Shown here piece by piece: positions 1 through 9,080 of a stretch of DNA of 64,000 nucleotides. Within the stretch, counting starts at the first letter, position 1, and each line of letters begins with the position of its first letter. The stretch is taken from assembly GCA_016703225.1 (NCBI GenBank), contig JADJCM010000001.1:1674001-1738000 (forward strand). Direction: 5' to 3'. Below the pieces are notes generated by a model, which had not been told where the DNA came from, did no database searches, and worked only from the letters and a program-made list of their open reading frames with translations. The DNA is from Lysobacterales bacterium (GTDB lineage Bacteria; Pseudomonadota; Gammaproteobacteria; Xanthomonadales; Ahniellaceae). The translations under genes were made by a program, and so were the position numbers.

Positions 1-1
1 T

Positions 2-103
2 GTGGACCTCGGAACCGGCAAGCGCGTGCTCGCGCCGGGTGGGCGCCTGCATCCGAAGTACCTGATCACGCTCCCGGAGGCGCTCAATGAGCACCTGGGA
101 TAG
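2..103 (+). CDS. AbiEi-family antitoxin, C-terminal end (partial)
   Basis: The frame open from the window edge encodes a tail with DLGTGKRVL, a GGRLHPKY stretch and LPEAL, ending at TAG 101-103. This matches the C-terminal tail I know from type IV AbiEi-like antitoxins (a DLGTGxR-hxxGGRLxPxY pattern). It overlaps the start of the AbiEii-like toxin gene at 87 by 17 nt, the usual arrangement of an AbiE operon. The winged-helix and main antitoxin domains lie outside the window, so the call rests on the tail and on the neighbour. Confidence 0.6.
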   Translation: MDLGTGKRVLAPGGRLHPKYLITLPEALNEHLG

Positions 104-1042
104 ACGCTACCTGGATCGCGTCCGCCTGCTGGTGCAAATGTTGCCGCTGCTCGACACCGAGCCGCGCTTCGCTCTGAAGGGTGGCACTGCGATCAACCTG
201 TTCGAACACGACATGCCGAGACTGTCGGTCGATATCGACCTGACCTGGCTACCGGTTCAGGACTACCGCGTGGACGCGGTGCAGATCGACGATGCCATGG
301 CGGCGCTCGCGACTCGCCTGGCCTCGCCGCCACTGGGCTTGCAGGTGCAGCGCTCCGCCGCGGAAGGAGCGGACACGATCACTCGCCTGATCGCGAGCCG
401 GGGCGTGCTCAGGTCAAGATCGAAACCACGCCGGTCATGCGCGGAACGGTGCATCCGGTGCGGCGCATGGATCTGCGGCCGGACGTGGAGCGCAGGTTTG
501 GCTCCGGGCAAGTGCAGGTCCTGCACTTCGCAGATCTCTATGCGGGCAAGCTTGCCGCCGCGCTGTCCCGCCAGCATCCGCGCGACTGGTTCGACGTTGG
601 CCTGCTGCTCGATTCCGGCCGTCTTGACGACGTGCTCTGGCGCACTTTCCTCGTGTACCTCGTGGTCAGCCCGAAGCCTGCGGCAGAGATGCTCGCACCC
701 GTCGCGCCCAGAGACTTCGTCGAAGTGTTCGATCGGCAGTTTCGCGGCATGAGCGCTGCGCCCGTGACCGCCGATGCGCTGCTCGAGTCGCGCTCGCGGA
801 TGCTCGCGCGCATCCCCGGCCTGATGGACGCCGCCGCATCTGACTTCCTGTTGTCGATCGAACGGGAGGTTCCCGATTTCACGCTCATCGGCCTGCCCCA
901 GGCGGCCGACCTTCCTGGCGTTCGCCGCAAGCTTCAGAACATGGCGCAGCGCAGCGCCGCCAAGCGCGAATCCGACTACCGGCAACTCGCCGAAACCCTG
1001 GAGCGGATCGCCGCGGAAGGACACACCGATCGCGGCAGATGA
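87..1042 (+). pseudogene. AbiEii/AbiGii-type nucleotidyltransferase toxin, frameshifted
   Basis: The gene starts at ATG 87 and carries the nucleotidyltransferase signature KGGTAINLF...RLSVDIDL near residues 31-55. Up to about position 410 it reads in one frame; it then continues in another frame as QVKIETTPVMRGTVHP and on to TGA at 1042, with FADLYAGKLAAAL and HPRDWFDV motifs typical of the family. The break fits loss of one C from a CC pair near 410; restoring it gives about 318 codons, a normal length. AbiEii toxins act with the AbiEi antitoxin encoded just upstream in phage abortive infection. The gene is either truly inactivated or affected by a sequencing error. Confidence 0.75.
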
Positions 1043-1125
1043 AGCACCCGGCATCCCGCTGACAGGGATGGACCGAAATTGCTCCTGCCCTGGCACCGAA
1101 TCCCCCGTGCCCAGCTGCGCCCGCG

Positions 1126-1536
1126 CTACTGGTGAATCACGTTTTCGCGCATCGGTGCGAGGCGGGCGAGGAGGCGGTTCTGGACGCCGATGGCGAAGCC
1201 GGCGCGGGTCATGGCGCGGCGGGAGGCATCGACGAAGGTGTTGAAGTCGGCTTCGGAGAGGTCCATGCCGGAGTGGGCTTCTGCCATCGACAGCCCGGTG
1301 TATTCGCAGCCGCCGTCGCTGATTGCGCAGATCTGTTCGCCAAGGCGTGCCTTGAAGTAGTCGCGGTCGGCGTCGGCGAACAGGGGACCGAGCACGGGGT
1401 CGGCGTGGTATTCGTTGCTGAGTGCGTCGACCAGGCGTTCGATGCCGGGCGCGCCGCCGAGTGCGTCGTACAGGCGCGTCGGGCGCGAGGTCGCGCAGGC
1501 GGCGAGCAGCAGGAGCAACAGCGGCAGCGTGCGCAT
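1126..1536 (-). CDS. Group 1 truncated hemoglobin with lipoprotein signal
   Basis: This 136-aa protein begins with a hydrophobic stretch ending in LLAACA, a lipobox-like signal peptide. It continues with LYDALGG, typical of the start of TrHb1 globins. GPLFADADRDYFKARL covers the B/E helix region, and MAEAHSGMDLSEADF carries the likely proximal haem histidine. A globin exported as a lipoprotein would bind O2 or NO at the envelope; that role is inferred. Its ATG overlaps the stop of the DUF3034 gene (TGATG), so the two are translationally coupled. A GTG one codon upstream is an alternative start. Confidence 0.8.
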   Translation of the reverse strand: MRTLPLLLLLLAACATSRPTRLYDALGGAPGIERLVDALSNEYHADPVLGPLFADADRDYFKARLGEQICAISDGGCEYTGLSMAEAHSGMDLSEADFNTFVDASRRAMTRAGFAIGVQNRLLARLAPMRENVIHQ

Positions 1537-2396
1537 CACCAGTTCCCGTTGATCGAAACGAACACGCCGTTCTGCCCAGGCCGCGCGGCGATGTGGCCGA
1601 GATCGACGAAGGCCAGCGCCAGGCTGATGCGGCGCGACGGAAACCAGGCGAGGAAAAGGTCACGCCAGTCGGATTCGCCGAGCCCGGGCAGGCCATCGGG
1701 CTTCTGCCGGTACTCGAACCCGAGCGCGAGTTCCGGCCGGAAGAACATCGCCGCCGAGACCTCGCCGACGAGCTCGTAGCCGCTGCGGTCGGCGCTGCCG
1801 AAGCCGAGCAGTCCGGTCTCGTTCGCACGCGTCGCGCGCAGCGTCGCGTTGAGCAGCCAGTTGCGATCGAAGGGGCCGTCGAGGAACAGCCGCGTCGCGC
1901 TGAGGTAGGCCTCGACGTCGTGGTCGCGCTGCGCACCGAGGGCGCGTGCGAGTACATCGTCGTCGTTGCGCTTGTATTGCAGGCCGAGCGCCAGTTGCGG
2001 CGTCGAACCGTAGATCAAGTCGCCGGCAATGCGCAGCTTGGCGCCGAGCACGGTCTGGCGCAGGTGGCGGTCGAAGCCTGGCGGCAGCAAGCCTTCGTCG
2101 ATGTCGAACTGCTGGCGCCCGAGCGAGAGCTCGAAGCGGTCGTTCCACGAGGCGCTGAGGCCGATGCTCTCGAGACGGAAGTCGTCGAGCACGGTGAGCG
2201 AGCTGCCGGCGACGAGGTCGAAGCCCGGCTTGGTGGACAGGCCCGCGAGCACCGCCCATGGCACCAGCCCGCCACCGGCCGCGGCTTCGATGCCGACCAG
2301 TCCACCGGTGGCTGCGAGTCGGCCTTCGTCCTCGGCACGCGCCGGGCCGACGAGGGCGATCAGCGCGGCGAGGCAGACAACGGACTGGCGCAGCAT
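1536..2396 (-). CDS. DUF3034 family outer-membrane-like protein
   Basis: The 286-aa product has a Sec signal peptide (about residues 1-21, ending in ARA). The rest alternates polar and apolar residues like a beta-barrel, with stretches such as FELSLGRQQFDIDEG and LALGLQYKRNDDD, and ends NGVFVSINGNW. Length and pattern fit DUF3034, a family of unknown function. It is the first gene of a two-gene unit with the exported globin, which suggests a joint envelope role. The family name is recalled from overall pattern, not from a search. Confidence 0.7.
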   Translation of the reverse strand: MLRQSVVCLAALIALVGPARAEDEGRLAATGGLVGIEAAAGGGLVPWAVLAGLSTKPGFDLVAGSSLTVLDDFRLESIGLSASWNDRFELSLGRQQFDIDEGLLPPGFDRHLRQTVLGAKLRIAGDLIYGSTPQLALGLQYKRNDDDVLARALGAQRDHDVEAYLSATRLFLDGPFDRNWLLNATLRATRANETGLLGFGSADRSGYELVGEVSAAMFFRPELALGFEYRQKPDGLPGLGESDWRDLFLAWFPSRRISLALAFVDLGHIAARPGQNGVFVSINGNW

Positions 2397-2482
2397 CGTG
2401 GGGGCGTCGAGAATGCAGGGATGGGCAGACAGATTGAACGCAGGCGGGTGAACGCGATGTGCAACGGCGGAAGCACGGTGCG

Positions 2483-3700
2483 ATGAAGACCTATCTGGTC
2501 GGTGGTGCGGTGCGCGATCGGCTGCTCGGTCGTGCGCTCAAGGATCGCGATTGGGTGGTGGTCGGGGCCACGCCTGCGGACCTGCTCGCCGCCGGTTTCC
2601 TCGCGGTTGGCCGCGACTTCCCGGTGTTCCTGCATCCCAAGACCCGCGAGGAATACGCACTCGCGCGCACCGAGCGCAAGTCCGGGCCTGGCTACCGCGG
2701 CTTCGTCGTCAGTGCCGATGCATCGGTGACGCTGGAAGAAGATCTCGGCCGCCGCGACCTCAGCATCAATGCCATCGCCGAGGATGCCGACGGACAGTTG
2801 ATCGACCCCTTCGGCGGCGTGCGCGATCTGGAAGCGCGCCTGCTGCGGCATGTGTCGCCGGCCTTCAGCGAAGACCCGGTGCGCATCCTGCGCGTCGCTC
2901 GTTTCGCCGCGCGCTACGCACCGCTTGGCTTCCGCGTGGCGGCGCCGACGATGCAGCTGATGCGGCAGATGGTGCTCGCCGGCGAGGCCGCGCACCTGGT
3001 GCCGGAGCGGGTGCTGCAGGAATTGCGCGGCGCGCTCGCCGAACCGCGGCCGGGCGTGTTCCTGCGCGTGCTACGTGCCTGCGGCGCGCTGCGCGTGGTG
3101 CTGCCCGAGATCGACGCGCTCTACGGCGTGCCGCAGCGCATCGAGTTCCATCCCGAATACGACGCCGGCGTGCATCTGGAGCTGGCGCTGGATGCCGCCG
3201 CCCTGCTCGCACCGGGCGATGGCGCGGTCGCGTTCGCGGTGCTGCTGCATGATCTCGGCAAGGCGCTGACCGCGCGCGAGTTGCTGCCGCGCCATCTCGA
3301 ACACGAGGCGGCCGGGGTCGTGCCGCTGGACGCGCTGTGCATGCGCCTGCGCGTTCCGAACGATCTGGCGGCGCTGGCGCGGGTGGTCTGTCGCGAACAT
3401 CTGAACGTGCATCGCGCCGCCGAATTGCGCCCGGGCTCGATGGTCGATCTGCTCGAACGGCTGGACGCGTATCGCCAGCCGCAGCGCGTGGCGGCGATCA
3501 CGCTGGCCTGCGCCGCCGACAAGCTCGGTCGCGCCGGCCAGTCGTTCGTCGGGTTCGACTATCCGCCGCGCGAACTGATCGCGCGCGCACTCGCGGCCAC
3601 CTTGCGCGTGGACGCGCAGCCCTTCCTCGATCGTGGCCTGCGCGGCCCCGAGGTCGGCGCCGCGCTGCGCGAGCAGCGCTGTCGGCTGCTGGTGGGGTAG
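2483..3700 (+). CDS. cca: Multifunctional CCA tRNA nucleotidyltransferase / HD phosphohydrolase
   Basis: The enzyme adds or repairs the 3' CCA of tRNAs and, in the long gammaproteobacterial form, also carries an HD-domain phosphohydrolase. The 405-aa product starts MKTYLVGGAVRDRLLG and has the DRDWVVVG and RDFPVFLHPKT segments of the class II nucleotidyltransferase head. The HD motif lies in LLHDLGKALTARELLPRHLEHE. The length matches the multifunctional form. I chose ATG 2483 because the family begins with MKxYLVGGAVRD; an upstream ATG at 2459 adds eight unconserved residues. Confidence 0.95.
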   Translation: MKTYLVGGAVRDRLLGRALKDRDWVVVGATPADLLAAGFLAVGRDFPVFLHPKTREEYALARTERKSGPGYRGFVVSADASVTLEEDLGRRDLSINAIAEDADGQLIDPFGGVRDLEARLLRHVSPAFSEDPVRILRVARFAARYAPLGFRVAAPTMQLMRQMVLAGEAAHLVPERVLQELRGALAEPRPGVFLRVLRACGALRVVLPEIDALYGVPQRIEFHPEYDAGVHLELALDAAALLAPGDGAVAFAVLLHDLGKALTARELLPRHLEHEAAGVVPLDALCMRLRVPNDLAALARVVCREHLNVHRAAELRPGSMVDLLERLDAYRQPQRVAAITLACAADKLGRAGQSFVGFDYPPRELIARALAATLRVDAQPFLDRGLRGPEVGAALREQRCRLLVG

Positions 3701-3711
3701 GGTGCTGCCTG

Positions 3712-3803
3712 CGTCCAATTGCACGAAAAACAACCGTCCAATTGCCGGTTATCGCTGCGTCCAATTGACGGTTTAGCCGCCGTCCAATTGCCGGTTACAG
3801 CCT
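3712..3803. repeat. Four tandem 23-bp repeats downstream of cca
   Basis: Four consecutive units of exactly 23 bp begin at 3712, 3735, 3758 and 3781, each starting CGTCCAATTG. Units 2 to 4 continue with c/aCGGTTa/t, and the first unit diverges in its second half. The core contains the palindrome CAATTG. The array lies between the stops of the convergent cca and protease genes. It is too short, with no spacers, to be a CRISPR. Confidence 0.9.
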
Positions 3804-3821
3804 CTTCCGATTGCCTGCGAT

Positions 3822-5830
3822 CTACTCGAACCCGTCGCTGAAGATCGGTGCCTCGCTGCCGTCGTCGTTGACGATGGTGCCGCTGGCGCTGCCGTCGAGG
3901 ATGCTCGCCCCGGCCGAGGCGTTCGACAGGTTCACCAGCACGGTCTCGTCGGGTTCGATCACCGCGTCCACGACTTTGGTCACGTCGAAGTTCTGCGAGG
4001 TGACTCCGGAAGTGAATGTCACGGTGACATTGGCGCGCGCCTGGTAATCCGAGGGCGCGGTTGCAGTGCCGTTGGCGGTGTCGGCGCGTACCGTGATCGT
4101 CGACTGGCTCGGTCCCGACAGGCTGATCGCGTAGCGCAGCGAGTTGCCGTTGTCCTCGGCCTGCGGCGCGGCGTCCGCGACCGAGATCGTCGGCGTCGGT
4201 TCGTTGTCGTTGATCGAGCCGGTGCCGCTGGCGTCGCCGATCACGGCCGCCGAATTGACCCCGCTCAGGTTCAGCGTGAAGGTCTCGGGCGAAGGCTCGT
4301 CGAGCGCGTCGTCGGTGGTGTTGACGATGACCGTCTTCGAGGTCTCGCCGGCGTTGAACGTGAGCGTCGCCGCCGACAGCGAGGTGTAGTCGCTGGAGTT
4401 GGCGGTGCCGTTCGCGGTGGCGCGGGTGACGGTGACGGTGCGGCTGTTGGCATTCGACATCGACACCGTGAAATTGATCGGGCTGCCCTCGGTGACCGCC
4501 GCCGGGTCGTTGACGCTGAGCGAGGAGGTGTCGTTGTCGGTGATGGTGCCGATGGCCTGCGCGTCGCTGATCGAGTAGCCGGCCGAAGGCGAACTCAGAT
4601 TCACGAAAAGGTCTCGTCGAGCTCGTCGATGGTGTCGTTGTTGATGGTCACGTTCAGCGTCGCGGTGGTCGAACCGGCGCTGAAGGTGACGGTCTGGCTG
4701 CTGACGTTGCTGTAGTCGGTCCCGCCCCCGGTCGCGGTGTCTGGTGCCGTAGTCGCGACCACGGTCGCGGTCCCGGTGCTGCTCGATCGCGTCAAGGTGA
4801 ACTGCATTGGCGTCGTCGCCTCGCCCGAGGTGCGGTCGGCGATGGAGATGGTGGAGCCGCCGGCGGCGAGTGGCCAGCCGATGTCCTCGAACAACGGAAC
4901 CGTCATGTCCGTCTGCGAGAACAGGTTGGAGTTGATGGCCGGTTCCATCAGCAGATTCGGACTGGCGGCGTCATCGGTCCAGTGCGACACCGAAGACCCG
5001 GGTTCGAGCGGGCTCGGTGCGTACATGCGCATTCGGCCGGTGGCGCCGTTCACGCCGGCATTGGTCGGCTGATAGGTCGGGATGCTCGCGGTCACGGCCG
5101 GGCCATCCCAGATCAGGTCGGGATCGTCGATGGCGCTGGCAGCGCGCTCGGCGTTGGTCATGTCCTTCCACAGCTCGCCGGTCTGCGCGTTCTTCAGGAA
5201 GTAGGTCCAGACGTCGGGCAGGCCGCCGCCCAACGCTCCGGTGCTGGTGTCGACCACGGTCAGGAAGCCGAGGCCGTGTCCCAATTCGTGCAACAGCGTG
5301 GGCAGCAATGCAATGCGATTGCCCGGCACCGGTGTACTGTCGATGCCGTACCAGAATCGCGTGCCCGCACCCAAGCAGCCGGTGTCGACGTCGCTGTTGA
5401 AGGTCGCGCTGATCTCGTTGTTCGCGCCATTGAGGTTGACGTCCCGCACCGCCTCCGCTTCGGCGATTGCGTACCAAGTGCTGGCGAAGTAGCCCACCGG
5501 TGTCGGGCTCAGTGTCGAGAACGTGCCTGGGCCTGCGTACCCGAGCACGCCGCCGGAGGTCGAGCAGGGCGATATCGAATCGAAGTTCGCGCCGACCTTG
5601 ATCGCGATGTTGCTCTGCAGTTGTGCGCCCCAGATGCTCGCGGCGGCCTGGAACACGTTCAGACGCTGCTGGCCCCGGGTTGCTCCGGCATTCCCGCCCT
5701 CCGCTGCAACGACCGTCGGGTCGTTGAAGCCTTCGCCGGCTCCATCCAGATTCACGATGGTGATCGTGGCCGCGCGCGACCCATGCGCCAGCGCCAGAAG
5801 TGTGGCTGCGATCAGGAGGACGCGGCTCAT
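3822..5830 (-). pseudogene. Secreted HExxH metalloprotease with Calx-beta repeats, frameshifted
   Basis: The N-terminal part has a signal peptide (residues 1-20, ending SRA) and a zinc-protease site LLHELGHGLGFLT. It then enters Calx-beta repeats with ELDETF and TITDND motifs. Near 4605 the frame breaks (stop just after DELDETFS) and the Calx-beta repeats continue in another frame from NLSSPSAG to the end. Restoring one G near 4605 gives a single frame of about 669 residues. The protein ends in IFSDGFE, a tail shared with other secreted proteins here. The stop of the gene at 5827-6282 overlaps this start (ATGA). The gene probably encodes a secreted or surface protease. The break may be real or a sequencing error. 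Confidence 0.8.
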
Positions 5831-6282
5831 TTCGGCTTCTCCTCACCGTTGTTCTCGGGTCGCTGCTCGGCCTGTTCGGGCTTGAGCGCAACCGGCTCGC
5901 AATACAGCTCCGGCTTGCCGTCATTGCCGAACTTGGCAAAGGTCGCCATCTGCACCTGGCCTTCGGTGTGCAGCATGATGGTTCCGTCCTCGAGGGTTTC
6001 GGTCCACATGAGCGCATCGTTGCGTAGCCCGAAAGGTGACTTGGGGGCCACCACCTCGGTGCGCCTCGTTGGTGCCGGCACCGGACCGGGTTTGCCGGTC
6101 TTCGGATCGATGTAGGCCTTGAGTCCGGTGCCCGCTGCGTTGGCTGAATCAGTCTTGGCCGATTCGGGCGCCTTCTGGGTCTCGGCGCTCCCCGATCTTG
6201 CTCGCGGCTCCTCCGCGTGGCTCGCCAGCGACGAGGTCGCGAGCAGGATGATCGAAGAGGCAAGGGTGGCTCGGCGGGACAT
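5827..6282 (-). CDS. Hypothetical secreted protein upstream of the protease gene
   Basis: The 151-aa product has a signal peptide (ILLATSSLASHA), a Ser/Ala/Lys-rich linker and a compact core with DALMWTETLEDGTIML and GQVQMATFAKFGNDG. It ends with a charged Glu/Lys tail. I do not recognise the family. The start at 6282 is supported by a GAGGAG Shine-Dalgarno just upstream. Its stop overlaps the protease start by 4 nt, so the two genes form an operon and may work together outside the cytoplasm. Confidence 0.65.
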   Translation of the reverse strand: MSRRATLASSIILLATSSLASHAEEPRARSGSAETQKAPESAKTDSANAAGTGLKAYIDPKTGKPGPVPAPTRRTEVVAPKSPFGLRNDALMWTETLEDGTIMLHTEGQVQMATFAKFGNDGKPELYCEPVALKPEQAEQRPENNGEEKPK

Positions 6283-6354
6283 GGCGCATCTCCTCACGGC
6301 CCACAGGCCGTCACAGGGTGTGACGCCGAGTATAGGCCGATGCGCCCCCCGCAT

Positions 6355-6449
6355 CATGTAGCAGGGCCACTTGTGGCCCGAAGCCTTGGCTCTTCTACAC
6401 GCCGCCGCGGCTGGGGGATCAGAGCCAGAGCGTCGGGCCACAAGTGGTC
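6355..6449. repeat. REP/BIME pair (family A), degenerate
   Basis: A REP unit begins catgtagcaggg and contains the hairpin core GGCCACttgtGGCC, followed by cgaagc. After about 45 bp an inverted partner reads gcgtcgggccacaagtgg. The same family recurs at 7671, about 8991 and 9557-9664, around the RAYT transposase gene. This copy lies between the stop of the CWW-motif gene at 6468 and the upstream region of the gene at 6282. Confidence 0.85.
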
Positions 6450-6467
6450 TGCGGCACGGCGCCGCGG

Positions 6468-7616
6468 CTATCGCGCGCTGCGCGCGAGCAACGCCAGTGT
6501 GATCAGCAACATGCTGCCTACCAGCACCGCGAGCGCCCAACGGGAGAGCGCCGGCACCGAAACGGTCGCCGCGGGTCCGACGTTGCTCAGGATCGCACCC
6601 GTGGAGACGATGCCACCCGATTCCCAGGAGCCTTGGTAGATCGTGAGTTGGCGCCGATCGATGAGTGCGTACTGAGACGGCATGTGCCGGCAATCCCCAC
6701 CGATATCGCAAATTAGGTCGCTGCTGACCGCGAACAGCACCCACTCCCCATTCACCTGCAACCAGCCATCCCGTGACACCACGCGATCGATTAGGGGCTG
6801 CGTGCTGCCGTCGGCGAGCGCGATGCGTCCCAGCGCGTTGGTGGAATGCGCCGCATCGAAGTAGATCACGTAGAGATGGTCGCCATCGGTGCCAACGACG
6901 CGCGATGATCGCCAGGGCTCGGATAGCTCGAAGCGTTGCGTGATGCTGCCATCGGTGATCGAGATGACCCGGTCTGGGCCGAGTGCGATGGTCTGATCGT
7001 CGGACATCACAGGTCCAGCGCCATACGGCAGTTCCCGAATCACGGTTCTGGGGGCGAGTGCATCGACCAGCAGTGTCCGACTGTTCATCAGGTCATCGAT
7101 CAACAGGTACCTGCCAGACGAGGAGAAGCCGTCCCCGCGTGAACTGCCGCGACATTGCGACAGCGGCAGCAGGGTCGCCGGCGACTCCAGCAGCGCGCCC
7201 GACGTGGCGTCCAACCACCAGCACCGATCGAGAACCACTACGCCGGGGCGCAACGGGTGCTCGACGAAAGAGACCGCAATTTGATAGGAGCGCTGAACTG
7301 GAGGGACTTCCACCGACTGCAGCAGAGTGAGCGTGGTCGCGTCGTAGGTCTGCAGGAGCGGATTCGGCGCCGAGTCCTGCTCGGTCAGCGCATAGAGCCT
7401 GCGAGCGTCGCGCGACAAGGCGGTGTAGCTTGGCTGCGCTGGCAAGTTGTGCAGTTCGCTCTGGTCGCGTGGGTCGAGCTTCACAAGTTGATACTCGTAG
7501 GTTTCGGGGCCAGCGGGCAGTGCTATCAACGTGACGATCGTGGGTTGGCAGACGGCGACTTGCGCCCACAGAGCGAGCACAACAGCGATCAGATGGCGGC
7601 AGCGTTTCAGGTTCAT
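6468..7616 (-). CDS. Secreted CWW-motif protein with IPTL-CTERM-like tail
   Basis: The 382-aa protein has a signal peptide (residues 1-23) and a body that looks like a beta-propeller: DARRLYAL, SSSGRYLLIDD and GDHLYVIYFDA resemble repeated blade strands. A central RCWWLDATSGALLESP motif is shared with the protein at 10946-12097 (RCWWIDTRSGALIETP). The C-terminus, VPALSRWALAVL plus a hydrophobic helix and Arg-rich end, resembles the IPTL-CTERM sorting signal, which suggests envelope processing. The body family is unknown to me. I chose ATG 7616 because it gives the signal peptide; the frame stays open far upstream without coding character. Confidence 0.75.
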   Translation of the reverse strand: MNLKRCRHLIAVVLALWAQVAVCQPTIVTLIALPAGPETYEYQLVKLDPRDQSELHNLPAQPSYTALSRDARRLYALTEQDSAPNPLLQTYDATTLTLLQSVEVPPVQRSYQIAVSFVEHPLRPGVVVLDRCWWLDATSGALLESPATLLPLSQCRGSSRGDGFSSSGRYLLIDDLMNSRTLLVDALAPRTVIRELPYGAGPVMSDDQTIALGPDRVISITDGSITQRFELSEPWRSSRVVGTDGDHLYVIYFDAAHSTNALGRIALADGSTQPLIDRVVSRDGWLQVNGEWVLFAVSSDLICDIGGDCRHMPSQYALIDRRQLTIYQGSWESGGIVSTGAILSNVGPAATVSVPALSRWALAVLVGSMLLITLALLARSAR

Positions 7617-7669
7617 GGTTGTCTCTCCCGTCCCCGCACCGACGCTTGGGGTGCGGGAATCCCCCATCT

Positions 7670-8389
7670 TCATGTAGGAGGGCCACTTGTGGCCCGAAGC
7701 TCCAGCCGGCGCAAGCGTTGGTGCATTGCGGCCGGGGCGAGGCCGATTGCCAGTGACTGCATGCAGTGCGCGAGCCGGCCTGGGCGTTCGCGCAATGCAC
7801 GCAGTGCGCGGTGCAGGTCTTCGACCACGCCGGGACCGTAGGCCTGCATTGCCTTGGCCAATGCCGGGCGCAAGCGTCGCGGCGGGATCTCCAGCATCGC
7901 CAGATCGAACGCGTCGCGGGAGAAAACACTGTCGTCGCGCCAGCGGTCGGCGTTTGCCAGGAGCTTGCTGGCGGCCAGGTCGATCAGCGTCAACGTGGCG
8001 ACGCCACAGGTCTGGCTCGCCCTCGGCGGCACCTCGAAACCGATACGCCCTTCGTGGACGATCCCGAACTTGATTGCCACGCGGTCGACCAGCACGAAGC
8101 CGCGGATGCCGTACTGGTCGATACGAATCTCGCGCTCGAAGGCGAACGTCTCCGCGCCGGGTCGAGTCAACGGCCCCAGGTCGTGCGCGCCGCGCAGGTG
8201 CTGGCGCAATTCGCGATACCCGGCGGTATCCGACACCAGCAGGTCGATATCGCGGGATTCGCGGTATTCGCCATGGCGCAATGCGATCGCCGTGCCGCCA
8301 CCGAACCAGCACTGATGCGCGCGCAGCAAGGACGCATCCAGCGCCATCAGCACGCGGGCGATGCGTTGGTGGTGCGGCCGCTCAAACAC
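7670..8389 (-). CDS. Nucleotidyltransferase AbiEii/AbiGii-type toxin
   Basis: The 239-aa product has the nucleotidyltransferase motif WFGGGTAIALRHGEYRESRDIDLLV and the later DLAASKLLANADRW and RDAFDLAML segments of the AbiEii group. The start is probably GTG 8389, which overlaps the stop of the XRE gene. The last residues (RATSGPPT) and the stop are encoded inside a REP repeat at 7671-7701, so the natural C-terminus was probably altered by that repeat. Together with the XRE protein it forms a toxin-antitoxin-like pair; mutual regulation is inferred. Confidence 0.75.
   Translation of the reverse strand: MFERPHHQRIARVLMALDASLLRAHQCWFGGGTAIALRHGEYRESRDIDLLVSDTAGYRELRQHLRGAHDLGPLTRPGAETFAFEREIRIDQYGIRGFVLVDRVAIKFGIVHEGRIGFEVPPRASQTCGVATLTLIDLAASKLLANADRWRDDSVFSRDAFDLAMLEIPPRRLRPALAKAMQAYGPGVVEDLHRALRALRERPGRLAHCMQSLAIGLAPAAMHQRLRRLELRATSGPPT
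7671..7701. repeat. REP unit (family A) inside the 3' end of a CDS
   Basis: A single well-conserved REP copy runs from catgtaggaggg through the GGCCACttgtGGCC hairpin to cgaagc. It supplies the last codons and stop of the AbiEii-like gene that ends at 7670. Confidence 0.9.
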
Positions 8390-8879
8390 GCGACGTGGCC
8401 TCGGCGAACAGCGTCCGCAGCGCGCGCAACAGCGTGCGTTCCGGGCCGGAGAGCGACGCCTCATCCAGATGCCGTGCGTTGCGTTCGTACACTCCGTAAG
8501 CCTCGCGTGGCGAAAGTGTCTCGATGTGTTCGTCCACCTGCCAGGCCAGTCGGCGCAGGCCCGGGAATTCCGCCAACGGAATGCGCAGCGGGACCCATCC
8601 AGCCATTGCCCGCAGCGGCGGAGAAGCGTTCGCCTGGCCAGAATCCTCGATGACCTGCACACTCAGTCCCAACACGGCGGCCGCGGCCAATACCGAAGCC
8701 CAGGCCACGCTCGCTTCACCCTTCTCCAGTCGGTGCCAGGTGACCCGCGAGATGCCGGCCGCTTCGGCGGCAGCGACCATGGTGATGCGCAAAGCCTTGC
8801 GTCGCGCACGCAACGTTCTTCCGAGTCGCGCGGCTGTGGCGGCAGAAGACTCAAGCGCGTTGTTCGAGCGAGGCGTCAT
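8382..8879 (-). CDS. XRE-type HTH regulator, probable antitoxin
   Basis: The 165-aa protein has an N-terminal helix-turn-helix, with LGRTLRARRKALRITM, AAEAAGISRVTWHRLEKG and VAWASVLAAAAVLGL. The second half is unassigned (LRRLAWQVDEHIETLSPREAYGVYER). It overlaps the downstream nucleotidyltransferase gene by 8 nt and lies behind an AT-rich promoter containing a palindrome, as expected for an autoregulated antitoxin. I prefer ATG 8879 over an upstream ATG because the region before it holds promoter-like sequence. Confidence 0.75.
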   Translation of the reverse strand: MTPRSNNALESSAATAARLGRTLRARRKALRITMVAAAEAAGISRVTWHRLEKGEASVAWASVLAAAAVLGLSVQVIEDSGQANASPPLRAMAGWVPLRIPLAEFPGLRRLAWQVDEHIETLSPREAYGVYERNARHLDEASLSGPERTLLRALRTLFAEATSRV

Positions 8880-8897
8880 GGAACCAGCTCTATCGGA

Positions 8898-8936
8898 AAA
8901 CGTTTCGTAAAATAGCCTAAATGCCCATTTTGTCAA
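8898..8936 (-). promoter_or_regulatory. Sigma70 promoter and palindrome for the XRE/AbiEii pair
   Basis: Read on the minus strand, TTGACA (8936-8931) is followed after 16 nt by TATTTT (8914-8909). The perfect palindrome AAACGTTT (8898-8905) lies just downstream near +1. The block is far more AT-rich than its surroundings. Autoregulation by the XRE protein through this palindrome is inferred. Confidence 0.6.
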
Positions 8937-8990
8937 CGATAAGAAACATTAGGACGCGGTCGGCTGCTGCCGGCCCCAGCGAGTACCCGG

Positions 8991-9012
8991 TGTGGCTGGC
9001 CCTCCTACATGG
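8991..9012. repeat. Partial REP unit upstream of RAYT gene
   Basis: The sequence tggccctcctacatg is the inverted outer half of the family A REP without its hairpin partner. It lies about 70 bp before the likely RAYT start. Confidence 0.65.
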
Positions 9013-9080
9013 GAAATGTCGCAGGGGAAATTCCGCGTTGGGCGGAGGCGGGGCGGGTGCGGGTTGCGGATGCTGCGGAC

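Noticed and set aside
3712..3803. Possible mini-CRISPR
   Set aside because: The units are contiguous with no unique spacers and there are no cas genes. The Cas4-like DUF2779 protein far to the right is not linked.
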